Part shown: positions 23,820 through 31,657 of the stretch, in pieces
Numbering within the stretch: position 1 is the stretch's first letter
Layout: every line of letters starts with the position of its first letter
The notes under the pieces: model-generated
What the model was told of the DNA's origin: nothing
Database searches by the model: none
What the model saw: the letters and a program-made list of their open reading frames with translations, nothing else
Translations under genes and position numbers: made by a program
Assembly (NCBI RefSeq): GCF_041260665.1
Contig: NZ_JBGCCT010000003.1
Location: 434,001 to 498,000, forward strand
Source of the DNA: Catenulispora sp. GP43
GTDB taxonomy: Bacteria; Actinomycetota; Actinomycetes; Streptomycetales; Catenulisporaceae
Direction of reading: 5' to 3'
DNA: 64,000 bases

Positions 23820-25118
23820 GTGAGCGGATCCTGCGAGTCGGGCGGGTCTGGCCTGTCCGGCGAGGCCGGCGAGGCCGTCGCGGCCGCTCACCGCGCCCAC
23901 TGGGCCGGCGTCCTGGCCGCGACGGTCCGCATCACGCGCGACCTGGACACCGCCGAGGAGTGTGTGCAGGACGCCTACGCCCAAGCCCTGCGGACGTGGC
24001 CCTCGGCGGGCATCCCGGACCACCCGGGCGCCTGGCTGCGCACCGTGGCCGGGAACCGGGCCCGCGACCTGCTGCGGCGCGAATCGGTGTGGCGGCGCGC
24101 GATGCCGCTGCTGGTCGAGGAGGCCACCGCCACCGCCCCCGACCCGCAGGACGCGGCCGAACCCCCGGCCGTGGCCGACGACACGCTGCGCCTGGTCTTC
24201 ACCTGCTGCCATCCCGCGCTCTCCCGGGAAGCCCGCGTCGCCCTGACGCTGCGCCTGGTCTGCGGCCTGTCCACGGCCGAGGTGGCCCGTGCCTTCCTGG
24301 TCCAGGAGAGCACCATGGCCGCGCGGATCACCCGGGCCAAGAAGAAGATCGCGGCGGCGCGCATCCCCTACCGCGTGCCGACGGCCGCCGATCTGCCCGA
24401 GCGCCTCGCGGCGGTCTGCGACGTCGTCCACCTCGTGTTCACCACCGGCAGCAACGCCCCGGTCGGCGAGCGGCTGATCCGCGAGGACCTGGTCGCCTCG
24501 GCGATCGGCCTGGCCCGCACCCTGCACCGGCTGCTGCCGGTCGCCGAGCCCGCCGGGCTGCTGGCGCTGCTGCTCCTGATCGACGCCCGGCGCGCGACCC
24601 GCACCGCCGACACCGGCGTTCCCGTGCTCCTGGAAGACCAGGACCGCTCCCTGTGGGATCGCGCACTGATCGCCGAGGGCACGGACCTGCTGACCGAGGC
24701 TCTTCGCGGCGGTCCGCCGACCCGGTACGCGGTCCAGGCCGCGATCGCCGCCGTCCATGCCGAAGCACCGACTTTCGAAGCCACGGACTGGACGGAGATC
24801 GTCGCGCTCTACGACGTCCTGCTCGGCCTGTGGCCTTCGCCGGTCGTCGAGCTCAACCGGGCGGTGGCCATCGGAATGCGGGACGGTCCGCGGGCCGGCC
24901 TCGTCGCCCTCGACGCCCTGGCTGCCGACGCCGCCCTGGCGACCTACCGCTATCTGAGCGCCGCTCGCGCCGACTTCCTCAGGAGGCTGGGACAGTGGCC
25001 GGAAGCCGCTACCGCATATGAGGAAGCCCTGCTGCTCACCGACAACGAACCAGAACGTGCCTACCTCGCTATGCGCTTGGCCACCATCTCGTTCAAGCGG
25101 ACCCAGGCAGGCGAGTAG
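23820..25118 (+). CDS. ECF42-type RNA polymerase sigma factor with long C-terminal TPR-like domain
   Basis: GTG 23820 gives 432 residues. Region 2 (AAHRAHWAGVLAATVRITRDLDTAEECVQDAYAQAL) and region 4 (ALTLRLVCGLSTAEVARAFLVQESTMAARITRAKKKI) occupy the first 190 residues. The remaining 240 are helical with repeats such as LYDVLLGLWPSPVVELNRAVA and RLGQWPEAATAYEEALLL, the SnoaL-free TPR-like extension typical of ECF42. No anti-sigma factor is needed in this group; the extension is thought to regulate. Its last 58 bp overlap the 3' end of the convergent MerR gene. Confidence 0.9.
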   Translation: MSGSCESGGSGLSGEAGEAVAAAHRAHWAGVLAATVRITRDLDTAEECVQDAYAQALRTWPSAGIPDHPGAWLRTVAGNRARDLLRRESVWRRAMPLLVEEATATAPDPQDAAEPPAVADDTLRLVFTCCHPALSREARVALTLRLVCGLSTAEVARAFLVQESTMAARITRAKKKIAAARIPYRVPTAADLPERLAAVCDVVHLVFTTGSNAPVGERLIREDLVASAIGLARTLHRLLPVAEPAGLLALLLLIDARRATRTADTGVPVLLEDQDRSLWDRALIAEGTDLLTEALRGGPPTRYAVQAAIAAVHAEAPTFEATDWTEIVALYDVLLGLWPSPVVELNRAVAIGMRDGPRAGLVALDALAADAALATYRYLSAARADFLRRLGQWPEAATAYEEALLLTDNEPERAYLAMRLATISFKRTQAGE

Positions 25119-25816
25119 TCGTTGACGTAGGCCGCGAAGAGCTTCTGCTCCTCGGGGGACAGCACCTTCTCCATCCGCAGTTCGTCGGCGTGGTCCCCGG
25201 CTTCGGCCAACTGCTTGCGGAACCGTTCGGCCATGGTGTCGGCCAACGCGTCCAGGCGCGGATCGTCGACCTTCCAGTCGTGGGCCTGGTCGTAGGTCAC
25301 ATAGAAGGCCCGGTATTCGGGGTCCTCCAAGTCGGCCCGCTTCTGCGCCACCCAGCGCGGCGCCAGCCGCGGGTAGGACGCGGCCAGCATCATCCAGCCG
25401 TCGCGTTCCATCAGGACCCCGCGATCGCTGACCCCGGCGGCCCGCAGCTCCTCGATGTAGTCGGCGATCTCCGGCGGGAGGAACAGGCGCTCGCCGGAGG
25501 CCAGCTGCGCCACCCGGCGGCGCCGTTCCTTCAGCTCGCGGATCTGGTCCTGCATCGAGCGGTCGATCTCAGTGATAGCGGTGCCGAACTGCTCGGTGTC
25601 GGCGGCCAGCAGCTCCTCGATCCGGGCCAGCGGGACCCCGGCCTCGGCCAGGGTCTTGATGCGGATCAGGTCGATCACGGCCTGGGCGTCGTACCGCCGG
25701 TAGCCCGAGTGGTCGCGGTCCGGTTCGGGGAGCAGGCCGCGCTGGTGGTAGTGCCGCACGGCCCGTACTGTCACCCCGACGTAGTCCGCGAGCTGGCTGA
25801 TGGTGAGCATCAGCAT
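25061..25816 (-). CDS. MerR-family regulator of the drug-export ABC operon
   Basis: The ATG at 25816 overlaps the permease stop (TGATG), giving 251 residues. LTISQLADYVGVTVRAVRHYHQRGLLPEPDRDHSGYRRYDAQAVIDLIRI is a full MerR winged helix, followed by a dimerisation helix and a C-terminal effector domain with WMMLAASYPRL and VNDYSPAWVRLNEM. TipA- and BmrR-like regulators have this layout. As the third gene of its operon it probably controls the operator at 27572-27592. The product must end by 25061, so it overlaps the convergent sigma gene by 58 bp. Confidence 0.86.
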   Translation of the reverse strand: MLMLTISQLADYVGVTVRAVRHYHQRGLLPEPDRDHSGYRRYDAQAVIDLIRIKTLAEAGVPLARIEELLAADTEQFGTAITEIDRSMQDQIRELKERRRRVAQLASGERLFLPPEIADYIEELRAAGVSDRGVLMERDGWMMLAASYPRLAPRWVAQKRADLEDPEYRAFYVTYDQAHDWKVDDPRLDALADTMAERFRKQLAEAGDHADELRMEKVLSPEEQKLFAAYVNDYSPAWVRLNEMVAKRIAR

Positions 25817-26604
25817 CAGTGTGCCCGAGGCTTCCGGAACGACGCCACGGCCCAGGCGTATCCGCCGGCCGCGATCACCGCGCACCACACCAGGGACACC
25901 GCCGCGTTGTGCCCGATCGGCGCGCCGGTGAGCAGGCCGCGCACGGTCTCGATGGCCGGGGTGAACGGCTGGTACTCGGCGAACTGGCGCACCCCGAAGG
26001 GCATGGACGCGGCCGGCGCGAAGGCGGAGCCGATGAAGGGCAGGAACACGATCAGCATCGGCGCGTTGCTGGCCGCCTCCGGCGTCGGGGACACCAGGCC
26101 CATGGCCACCGCCAGCCACGTCAGCGCGATGCTCAGGACCAGCAGCAGCCCGCAGGCCGCGACCCACTCGAGAGCCGAGGCGTGGGGCCGGAAGCCCAGC
26201 AGCACCGCCGCGAGGATCACCGATCCGGTCGAGATCACCGTGGTGACGACGCTGTTGACGACGTGCGCGGCCAGGATCGCGACCCGCGATATCGGCATGG
26301 TCCGGAACCGGTCGACGATCCCCTCGGTCATGTCCACGCAGACCGCGACCGCGGTGGCCATGCTGCCGGAGGCGACGGCCGTGATGATGATGCCCGGCGC
26401 GATGTAGCCGATGTAGCCGCCGGAGTGGGCTCCGGCCGCCAGGCCCTTGCCCAGCGTCCTGCCGAGGACGCCGACGAACAGCAGCAGCATGATGACCGGT
26501 CCGAACACCGAGCCGAGCGTCATCGAGGGATACCGGACCGTGTGGCGCAGATTGCGGCGCAGCAGGGTGAAGGTGTCGGTGGGGGTGTGGTTCTTGGCGG
26601 TCAT
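25816..26604 (-). CDS. ABC-2 type permease, DrrB-like
   Basis: The 262-residue membrane protein has six hydrophobic segments. The opening LLRRNLRHTVRYPSMTLGSVFGPVIMLLLFVGVLG, the IAPGIIITAVASGSMATAVAVCVDMTEGIVDRFRTMPISR block and the closing QPFTPAIETVRGLLTG are hallmarks of the DrrB/daunorubicin-resistance permease family. It would pair with the ATPase at 26615 to export a drug or lipid. It lies 10 bp after the ATPase and overlaps the MerR gene by one base. Confidence 0.88.
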   Translation of the reverse strand: MTAKNHTPTDTFTLLRRNLRHTVRYPSMTLGSVFGPVIMLLLFVGVLGRTLGKGLAAGAHSGGYIGYIAPGIIITAVASGSMATAVAVCVDMTEGIVDRFRTMPISRVAILAAHVVNSVVTTVISTGSVILAAVLLGFRPHASALEWVAACGLLLVLSIALTWLAVAMGLVSPTPEAASNAPMLIVFLPFIGSAFAPAASMPFGVRQFAEYQPFTPAIETVRGLLTGAPIGHNAAVSLVWCAVIAAGGYAWAVASFRKPRAH

Positions 26605-26614
26605 GGCAGAGTCC

Positions 26615-27553
26615 TTAGCGGCCGGAGGTCAGGGTGAGGAACACGTCGTCGAGGTCCGGCGTGTGCACGGACAGCTCTTCGGCGGAAAGGCCCGCGGACG
26701 TCAGGAGATCCAGGACCGTACGCAGGGAGTCGAAGCCGCCGCCGGTGGCGACCTGGAGGGTGAGCGCGTCCTCGTCGACCGAGTCCGTGCCGAGCGTCCG
26801 TGCTGCTTCGGCGAGGCGGTCGGCGTCTGCGAAGCGCAGGGTGATGTGCCCGCCGGGAATCAGCCGCTTCAGTTCCGCGGCCGTCCCCTCGGCGACGATG
26901 CGGCCGCCGTCCAGCACGGCGATCCGGTCGGCCAGCTGGTCGGCCTCCTCGAGGTACTGCGTGGTCAGCAGGATGGTGACGCCGTCGGCGACCAGCTCGC
27001 GCACGATGGCCCACAGCTCGCGGCGGCTGCGCGGGTCCAGACCGGTGGTCGGTTCGTCGAGGAAGATCACCTTCGGGTCGCCGACCAGCGTCATCGCCAG
27101 GTCCAGCCGCCGGCGCATGCCGCCGGAGTACGTGGACAGCGGCTTGTCGCCGACCTCGGTCAGCCCGAAGCGCTCGAGCAGTCCGGCCGCGCGGGCCCGC
27201 CCGGCGCGGCGGCCGAGCCGGTACAGGTCGGCCATCAGGATCAGGTTCTCGCGCGCGGTCAGCAGGTTGTCGACCGCGGAGAACTGGCCGGTCACCCCGA
27301 TCACCGAGCGCACCGCCTCCGGGGCCTCGGCCAGGTCGTGGCCGGCGATCGAGATCCGCCCCGCCTCGGCGGCGATCAGGCTGGACAGGATGCGCACCGT
27401 CGTGGTCTTGCCGGCGCCGTTCGGGCCGAGCAGGGCGAAGACCGTCCCGGCCGGGACGCTGAGGTCCACGCCGGCCAGGACGGTCTTGTCGCCGAAGGAT
27501 TTGCGCAGGCCGGAGACGCTGATCGCGGGGGATGTGGCTGTCGTCGTCGTCAT
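26615..27553 (-). CDS. ABC transporter ATP-binding protein, DrrA-like
   Basis: The 312-residue ATPase has GPNGAGKTTTVR (Walker A), YSGGMRRRLDLA (signature), VIFLDEPTTGLDPRSR (Walker B) and LTTQYLEEADQLADRI, the DrrA-type switch region, plus a C-terminal domain of about 90 residues. I chose ATG 27553 because the operator/promoter at 27572-27592 would start the mRNA about there; ATG 27562 is an alternative, and the upstream TTG at 27592 lies in the operator. It heads the ATPase-permease-MerR operon. Confidence 0.88.
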   Translation of the reverse strand: MTTTTATSPAISVSGLRKSFGDKTVLAGVDLSVPAGTVFALLGPNGAGKTTTVRILSSLIAAEAGRISIAGHDLAEAPEAVRSVIGVTGQFSAVDNLLTARENLILMADLYRLGRRAGRARAAGLLERFGLTEVGDKPLSTYSGGMRRRLDLAMTLVGDPKVIFLDEPTTGLDPRSRRELWAIVRELVADGVTILLTTQYLEEADQLADRIAVLDGGRIVAEGTAAELKRLIPGGHITLRFADADRLAEAARTLGTDSVDEDALTLQVATGGGFDSLRTVLDLLTSAGLSAEELSVHTPDLDDVFLTLTSGR

Positions 27554-27571
27554 GACAGCCATGCTGGAAGG

Positions 27572-27592
27572 TTGACCCTGCGTCAAGGTCAA
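27572..27592 (-). promoter_or_regulatory. MerR-type operator of the drug-export operon
   Basis: TTGACC and GGTCAA are perfect inverted arms around a 9-bp centre. On the minus strand the first arm is itself a -35 hexamer (TTGACC), and CAGCAT lies about 20 bp downstream, the long spacer typical of MerR-activated promoters. It sits 19 bp before the first gene. Confidence 0.65.
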
Positions 27593-27617
27593 GCGGAGCT
27601 TCTCAGCCCGCCGGCGC

Positions 27618-28103
27618 TCACTCCTCCAGGACCGCGAACGCCCCCGGTTCGTACTCGCCGCCCAGCATGTTCGGGATGAGCGACATCCGGTTGGTCGCGT
27701 TCATCATCGCGATCAGGCAGATCAGGGTGCCGAGCTGGTCGTCGTCGAACCGCGCGCGGGCCGCGGCCCAGGTCGCGTCCGACACCGCCTCGCCGGGGGC
27801 GGTGATCCGGGTGCCCTCCTCGGCCAGGGCGAGGGCGGCGCGCTCGGTCTCGGTGAAGACCGTGCTGTGCCGCCAGGTCGCGACCATGTTCAGGCGCAGC
27901 GGCGTCTCGCCGGCGAGCGCGGCCTCCTTGGTGTGGATGTCGACGCACCAGCCGCAGCCGTTGAGCTGGCTGATCCGGAGCGAGACCAGGTCCTGGAGCG
28001 ACTTGGGCAGCGCTGACTTCTCCATGACCTGGGACGTGGCGTAGAAGCGTTTGGCGAGCTTCGTGGCCGTCGGGCTGTCGAAGAGGTTGAATCGGGTTTC
28101 CAT
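27618..28103 (-). CDS. Carboxymuconolactone decarboxylase (AhpD-like) family protein 2
   Basis: From ATG 28103 the protein has 161 residues with LNGCGWCVDIH near 47-57, the CxxC...H redox motif of AhpD-type peroxidases. It is divergent from the ECF41 sigma gene, which is the classic ECF41 target arrangement. An in-frame start at 28178 is too far upstream and would cross the promoter. A minus-strand match to the ECF41 promoter at 28112-28138 suggests a leaderless or near-leaderless transcript. It is a close paralogue of the CMD gene at 18753. Confidence 0.87.
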   Translation of the reverse strand: METRFNLFDSPTATKLAKRFYATSQVMEKSALPKSLQDLVSLRISQLNGCGWCVDIHTKEAALAGETPLRLNMVATWRHSTVFTETERAALALAEEGTRITAPGEAVSDATWAAARARFDDDQLGTLICLIAMMNATNRMSLIPNMLGGEYEPGAFAVLEE

Positions 28104-28111
28104 GGTCACCA

Positions 28112-28138
28112 GATGCCGGCCGCCCGAGCCCTGTGACG
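28112..28138 (-). promoter_or_regulatory. Probable ECF41-type promoter of CMD gene 2
   Basis: Minus-strand CGTCACA is followed after exactly 16 bp by CATC, two bases from the TGTCACA-N16-CGTC consensus. Transcription would begin close to the ATG at 28103. Confidence 0.45.
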
Positions 28139-28147
28139 GTCTCCGAA

Positions 28148-28163
28148 TGTGACGTGGGTCACT
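28148..28163. promoter_or_regulatory. CRP-like palindrome between CMD gene 2 and ECF41
   Basis: TGTGA-N6-TCACT, with the inner GTGAC-GTGG-GTCAC palindrome perfect, lies between the two ECF41-type promoters. It resembles the CRP-type site at 4542, but could equally bind another regulator. Confidence 0.35.
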
Positions 28164-28172
28164 CGGTGGGGA

Positions 28173-28199
28173 CGTCACAGAAACGCGGTCTGCGGAGTC
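28173..28199 (+). promoter_or_regulatory. Probable autoregulated ECF41 promoter
   Basis: CGTCACA is followed after exactly 16 bp by AGTC, two bases from the ECF41 consensus. It lies 42 bp upstream of the sigma gene start at 28241, fitting autoregulation. Confidence 0.5.
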
Positions 28200-28240
28200 C
28201 CGTGTAAAAGCGCTAGTAAGCGAGCAGATTGGTGCCGTCC

Positions 28241-29122
28241 ATGAGCGAGTCCGCGACCGAGACCTTCATCACCCACCGCAACCTGCTGTTCACGGTCGCC
28301 TACGAGATGCTCGGCTCGGCCGCCGACGCCGAGGACGTGCTGCAGGAGACCTGGCTGCGCTGGACCACCGTCGACGTGGATACGGTGCGCGACCGCCGGG
28401 CGTACCTGGTGCGGATCACCACCCGGCAGGCGCTGACCCAGCTGCGTAGCCTCGGGCGGCGCAAGGAGTCCTACGTCGGGCCGTGGCTGCCCGAGCCGCT
28501 GCTGACCACGCCGGACGTGGCCGAGGACGTGGAGCTGGCGGACAGCGTCTCGATGGCGATGCTGCTGGTGATGGAGACGCTGACGCCGGCCGAGCGCGCG
28601 GTGTTCGTGCTGCGCGAGGTGTTCGGCCTGGAGTACGACGAGATCGCCGAGGCGGTGGACAAGAGCCAGGCCGCGGTCCGGCAGATCGCGCACCGCGCCC
28701 GCAACCACGTCGCGGCGCGCCGGCCGCGCGGGGTCACCTCCACGGCCGACGCCCGTGGCGCCACCGAGGCGTTCCGGAAGGCGGTCACGACCGGCGATCT
28801 GCAGGGCCTGTTCGACCTGCTGGCCCCGGACGTGGTGTTCATCGGCGACGGCGGCGGCGTCGTGCAGGCCACGCCGTGGCCGCTGTACGGCGCCGAAGTG
28901 GTGTCCGCCTTCATGGCCGAGGGCCTGTCCCACCTGGCGGGCTTCGTCACCATGGAGACGGCGTACGTCAACGGCGGCCTGGGGGTGATCCTGCGGGTCG
29001 GCGGGGCGGTCGACACGATCGTGGCGATGCACACCGAGAACGGCCTGATCAAGGGCATCTACGTGGTCCGCAACCCGGAGAAGCTGTCGCGGTTCGAGGA
29101 GGAGACCGCGATGGCGCGCTGA
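28241..29122 (+). CDS. sigJ: ECF41-type sigma factor with SnoaL-like C-terminal domain
   Basis: From ATG 28241 the protein has 293 residues. ITHRNLLFTVAYEMLGSAADAEDVLQETWLRW is region 2 and LTPAERAVFVLREVFGLEYDEIAEAVDKSQAAVRQIAHRARNHV region 4. The last 110 residues form a SnoaL/NTF2-like domain (AFRKAVTTGDLQGLFDLLAPDVVFIGDGGG), ending after VVRNPEKLSRF. In ECF41 proteins, including mycobacterial SigJ, this domain replaces the anti-sigma factor. The adjacent CMD gene is its usual target. The gene symbol marks family resemblance only. No strong ribosome site precedes the ATG; a GTG at 28229 is an alternative. Confidence 0.88.
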   Translation: MSESATETFITHRNLLFTVAYEMLGSAADAEDVLQETWLRWTTVDVDTVRDRRAYLVRITTRQALTQLRSLGRRKESYVGPWLPEPLLTTPDVAEDVELADSVSMAMLLVMETLTPAERAVFVLREVFGLEYDEIAEAVDKSQAAVRQIAHRARNHVAARRPRGVTSTADARGATEAFRKAVTTGDLQGLFDLLAPDVVFIGDGGGVVQATPWPLYGAEVVSAFMAEGLSHLAGFVTMETAYVNGGLGVILRVGGAVDTIVAMHTENGLIKGIYVVRNPEKLSRFEEETAMAR

Positions 29123-29172
29123 TTCCCTCCGGGGAATTGAGGCGCCGCGGCACCGCGGCGAGGATCGAGGGC

Positions 29173-30180
29173 ATGGACATCGGTGTGCTGCTTCCGACCG
29201 GTCAGGCCCAGTGGGAACCCGGGGACGATCCGCGCGGCGTCGTGGCGCTGGCGCTGCGGGCCGAGCGGATCGGGTTCTCCTCGCTGTTCGTCAACGATTC
29301 GCTGATCAGCCCGAGGATCGAGGCGCTGACCATGCTCGCGGCGCTGGCCCCGGCGACGGACCGGGTGCGGCTGGGGACCGGCGCGCTGCTGCCGTTCATG
29401 CGGCGCCCGGTGCAGGCCGCGCAGTCGCTGGCCTCCATCGACGCGTTGTCCGGCGGCCGGCTGACCGTCGCGGTCGGCGCCGGGTTCCCCGGGCGGTTCG
29501 GGCGTCCCATGTACACGCTCTCCGAGCTGCCATGGGAGCGCCGTTTCCAGCGGTTGGACGAGACGGTCGCGCTGTGGCGCGCGCTGTGGGCGGGGGCGAC
29601 GTCGTTCCAGGGCGAGCTCGTCCGCTTCGACGAGCTGCCCCCGGCCACGAAGCCCTTCCGGGCGTCGGGACCGCCGATCTGGCTCGGCGGCGCGACGCCG
29701 GCGGCCTTGGCCCGCACCGCCAAGCACTACGACGGCTGGCTGCCCTACCCGCCGGATCCCTCCGACTATCGCAGTGGTCTGGCCTCGATCCGTGAGACGG
29801 CGCTGCGGGAAGGCCGCCCGGCCGAGGCCGTCACCCCGGCGCTGTTCGTGACGGTCCGCGTCGACACCGACGAGGCGGCCGGCCGGGCCCAGCTCGACCG
29901 GTACTCCCGCGCCAACTACGGCATGCCGCTGGACGAGCTGCGGACCATCCAGGCGGTGGTCACCGGCACGGCCGACCAGGTGGCCGCGGGCCTGGGCGCC
30001 TACATCGCCGCCGGCGCGCGGCACCTGGTGCTGCGCCTCGGCGCGATCGGCTTGGCCGCGCAGGCCGAACAGCTCGACCGCGTCGCCGCCCTGATCGGTC
30101 CCCTGGCAGACTGCGCCGCATGGGACCCATCGAGCGCGGCGCCGGACCGGACCCCGGCCCTTCCGGCACCTCGGACCTGA
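29173..30180 (+). CDS. LLM-class F420/flavin-dependent oxidoreductase 2
   Basis: From ATG 29173 the protein has 335 residues: MDIGVLLPTG opening, RAERIGFSSLFVND near 29-42, VRLGTGALLPFMRRPVQAAQSLASIDALSGGRLTVAVGAGFPG near 67-110, and PPIWLGGATPAALARTAKHYDGWLPYP near 170-196, the LLM pattern seen in F420-dependent dehydrogenases. A longer frame upstream overlaps the sigma gene and is a shadow. It starts 50 bp after the ECF41 gene and overlaps the DUF6882-type gene by 61 bp. The substrate is unknown. Confidence 0.85.
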   Translation: MDIGVLLPTGQAQWEPGDDPRGVVALALRAERIGFSSLFVNDSLISPRIEALTMLAALAPATDRVRLGTGALLPFMRRPVQAAQSLASIDALSGGRLTVAVGAGFPGRFGRPMYTLSELPWERRFQRLDETVALWRALWAGATSFQGELVRFDELPPATKPFRASGPPIWLGGATPAALARTAKHYDGWLPYPPDPSDYRSGLASIRETALREGRPAEAVTPALFVTVRVDTDEAAGRAQLDRYSRANYGMPLDELRTIQAVVTGTADQVAAGLGAYIAAGARHLVLRLGAIGLAAQAEQLDRVAALIGPLADCAAWDPSSAAPDRTPALPAPRT

Positions 30181-30659
30181 ACGCGCTGCTGATCCAGGGC
30201 GAGGACATGATCGAGCAGCTCGGGGCCGCGCACGCCAAGGCCTGGGGCCTGGGCACGGCCGACCGCTGGGACCTGGACCAGCGGACCGGGCTGATCACCT
30301 GGACGTTCCCGGACCGGACCGCGACCGCCCCGGCGCAGATCCTCGGCAGCTTCAACGCCGAGGCCGAATCGTGGCTGTGGGCCTGGGCGAACGACAGTGT
30401 CCTGCCGGAGATGAGCCGCGACGCGTGGGCGGTGCACGAGTGGGGCCGGGCGAACGGCCATCGTGCGCTCACCGAGCCCAAGGTGCACGGCGACGCCAGC
30501 ACGGCCGGCGCCCTGGTCGCGCTGGCGGTGCGGATCACGCGGGCGACCGGCTACTACAAGGGCGGCGACGGCGGCGCCATCCCGATCATCACGTTCGGAC
30601 CGGTGACGCTGACCTCGCACGACGGCGGGACGCGGACGGTCACGGTCGAGATCGGCTGA
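30120..30659 (+). CDS. DUF6882-type hypothetical protein
   Basis: The 179-residue protein contains FPDRTATAPAQILGSFN and SWLWAWANDSVLPEMSRDAW, a motif of a widespread uncharacterised family (DUF6882-like). The C-terminus is a beta-rich VTLTSHDGGTRTVTVEIG. There is no signal peptide. The first 30 residues (Gly/Pro-rich) overlap the upstream oxidoreductase gene by 61 bp, so translation may start instead at ATG 30207 (MIEQLG). Function is unknown. Confidence 0.65.
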   Translation: MGPIERGAGPDPGPSGTSDLNALLIQGEDMIEQLGAAHAKAWGLGTADRWDLDQRTGLITWTFPDRTATAPAQILGSFNAEAESWLWAWANDSVLPEMSRDAWAVHEWGRANGHRALTEPKVHGDASTAGALVALAVRITRATGYYKGGDGGAIPIITFGPVTLTSHDGGTRTVTVEIG

Positions 30660-30699
30660 GGGTCGGCGCGTTCAGGCCTGCTCGATCAGGCCGGCGCAT

Positions 30700-31317
30700 T
30701 CAGGCCCGCTCGATCAGGGCCTGCTCGATCCACGACTCGACGGCCTGCTCGGCAAGGCGGGCCCGCTCCCCGGCCGGCGCCCTCTTGATCAGGGTACTGG
30801 CTCGCTGTGCCTGGTCGGTACTGGGCAGCCAGCCGATCAGCGCGAGCGGCAGAACCAGGCGGCGCACCAGGAGTTCGTCCTCTGACGTGACCTGAGGCCG
30901 CCGCACCACCGAGCCGTTGACCCGGACGCCGTGCTCGTTGCCCGGCCGCGCGCCGGGACGGTCCGTTTCGACGGCGGCGTAACGGAATCCGTGCGCGAGA
31001 TCGCACGCCGGGCAGCCGACAGGTCCCCGGCTCAAGCGCCCGCCGCACTCGGGACAGGTCAGGCGGTCGTAGGCGGCGTCGACGATCCGCCAGTCGTGCC
31101 GGTCGGGTTCGGCGGTCACCATCTCGGCGAGGGTCTTCTCCTGATCCTGGCCGGGATCGACGTCCCAGCGCCGCAGGAACGCGGACCATTCGCCTTCGAC
31201 GATGTCGTCCACCAGCGCGCGGCAGGTATCGCAGGCGGGCGCGCCGCCGTACTCGTAGCCGCCGCACTCCGCACAGCGCCGCAGCGGTGCGCCGACCGCG
31301 GGTCTGTGTCTGCTCAC
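30700..31317 (-). CDS. Hypothetical protein with two zinc-ribbon-like cysteine pairs
   Basis: The 205-residue product has CAECGG...CDTC near residues 15-33 and CPECGG...CPAC near 87-104, two Cys4 zinc-ribbon-like clusters. Between them are acidic helices, and the C-terminal 60 residues are helical (RRLVLPLALIGWLP). There is no signal or membrane segment. I do not recognise the family. Zinc-binding protein-protein or nucleic-acid contact is plausible but is inference. The gene is convergent with the DUF6882-type gene and divergent from the DUF1062 gene 340 bp away. Confidence 0.6.
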   Translation of the reverse strand: MSRHRPAVGAPLRRCAECGGYEYGGAPACDTCRALVDDIVEGEWSAFLRRWDVDPGQDQEKTLAEMVTAEPDRHDWRIVDAAYDRLTCPECGGRLSRGPVGCPACDLAHGFRYAAVETDRPGARPGNEHGVRVNGSVVRRPQVTSEDELLVRRLVLPLALIGWLPSTDQAQRASTLIKRAPAGERARLAEQAVESWIEQALIERA

Positions 31318-31657
31318 GGGCCCGCAGCCTAATCGGCTCTAATTCGCTGGCCACGCTTCATCGGCCGGCGTTACGCTCACAGCGTCATCCGGGATGGGCC
31401 GATCACATCGGCGAACCGGGCCGCCGCGTCAAGGGCAGGCCGTTGTACACCAGCTGAGACGTTCGTCGCGTCGAGTAGGCGCCGCCAGACCGGCTTTCTA
31501 GCGCTGTAGCGCTGCCGGTCCTGTTGCCCGTGCCCTCGACAGGTCATCGACGTCCGGTTGCCTTTCCCCGGCATCCGAAGGTCGAGCCGATGCTTTCCGC
31601 GTTCGCGCGGGGCATCGACGTCTCAGTGATGATCTCTCAGCAGATCGGCCTTTCCTG
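31318..31657. other. 340-bp gap between the zinc-ribbon gene and the DUF1062 gene
   Basis: I find no convincing gene. A 65-codon minus-strand frame (31377-31574) has Arg-rich, unremarkable sequence and no ribosome site. It must contain two divergent promoters; I see no clear operators. A small AGCGCT repeat pair lies at about 31500-31513. Confidence 0.5.

Noticed and set aside
31377-31574. 65-codon minus-strand frame in the gap before DUF1062
   Set aside because: No ribosome site, basic N-terminus with no domain signature. A real but unknown peptide cannot be excluded.
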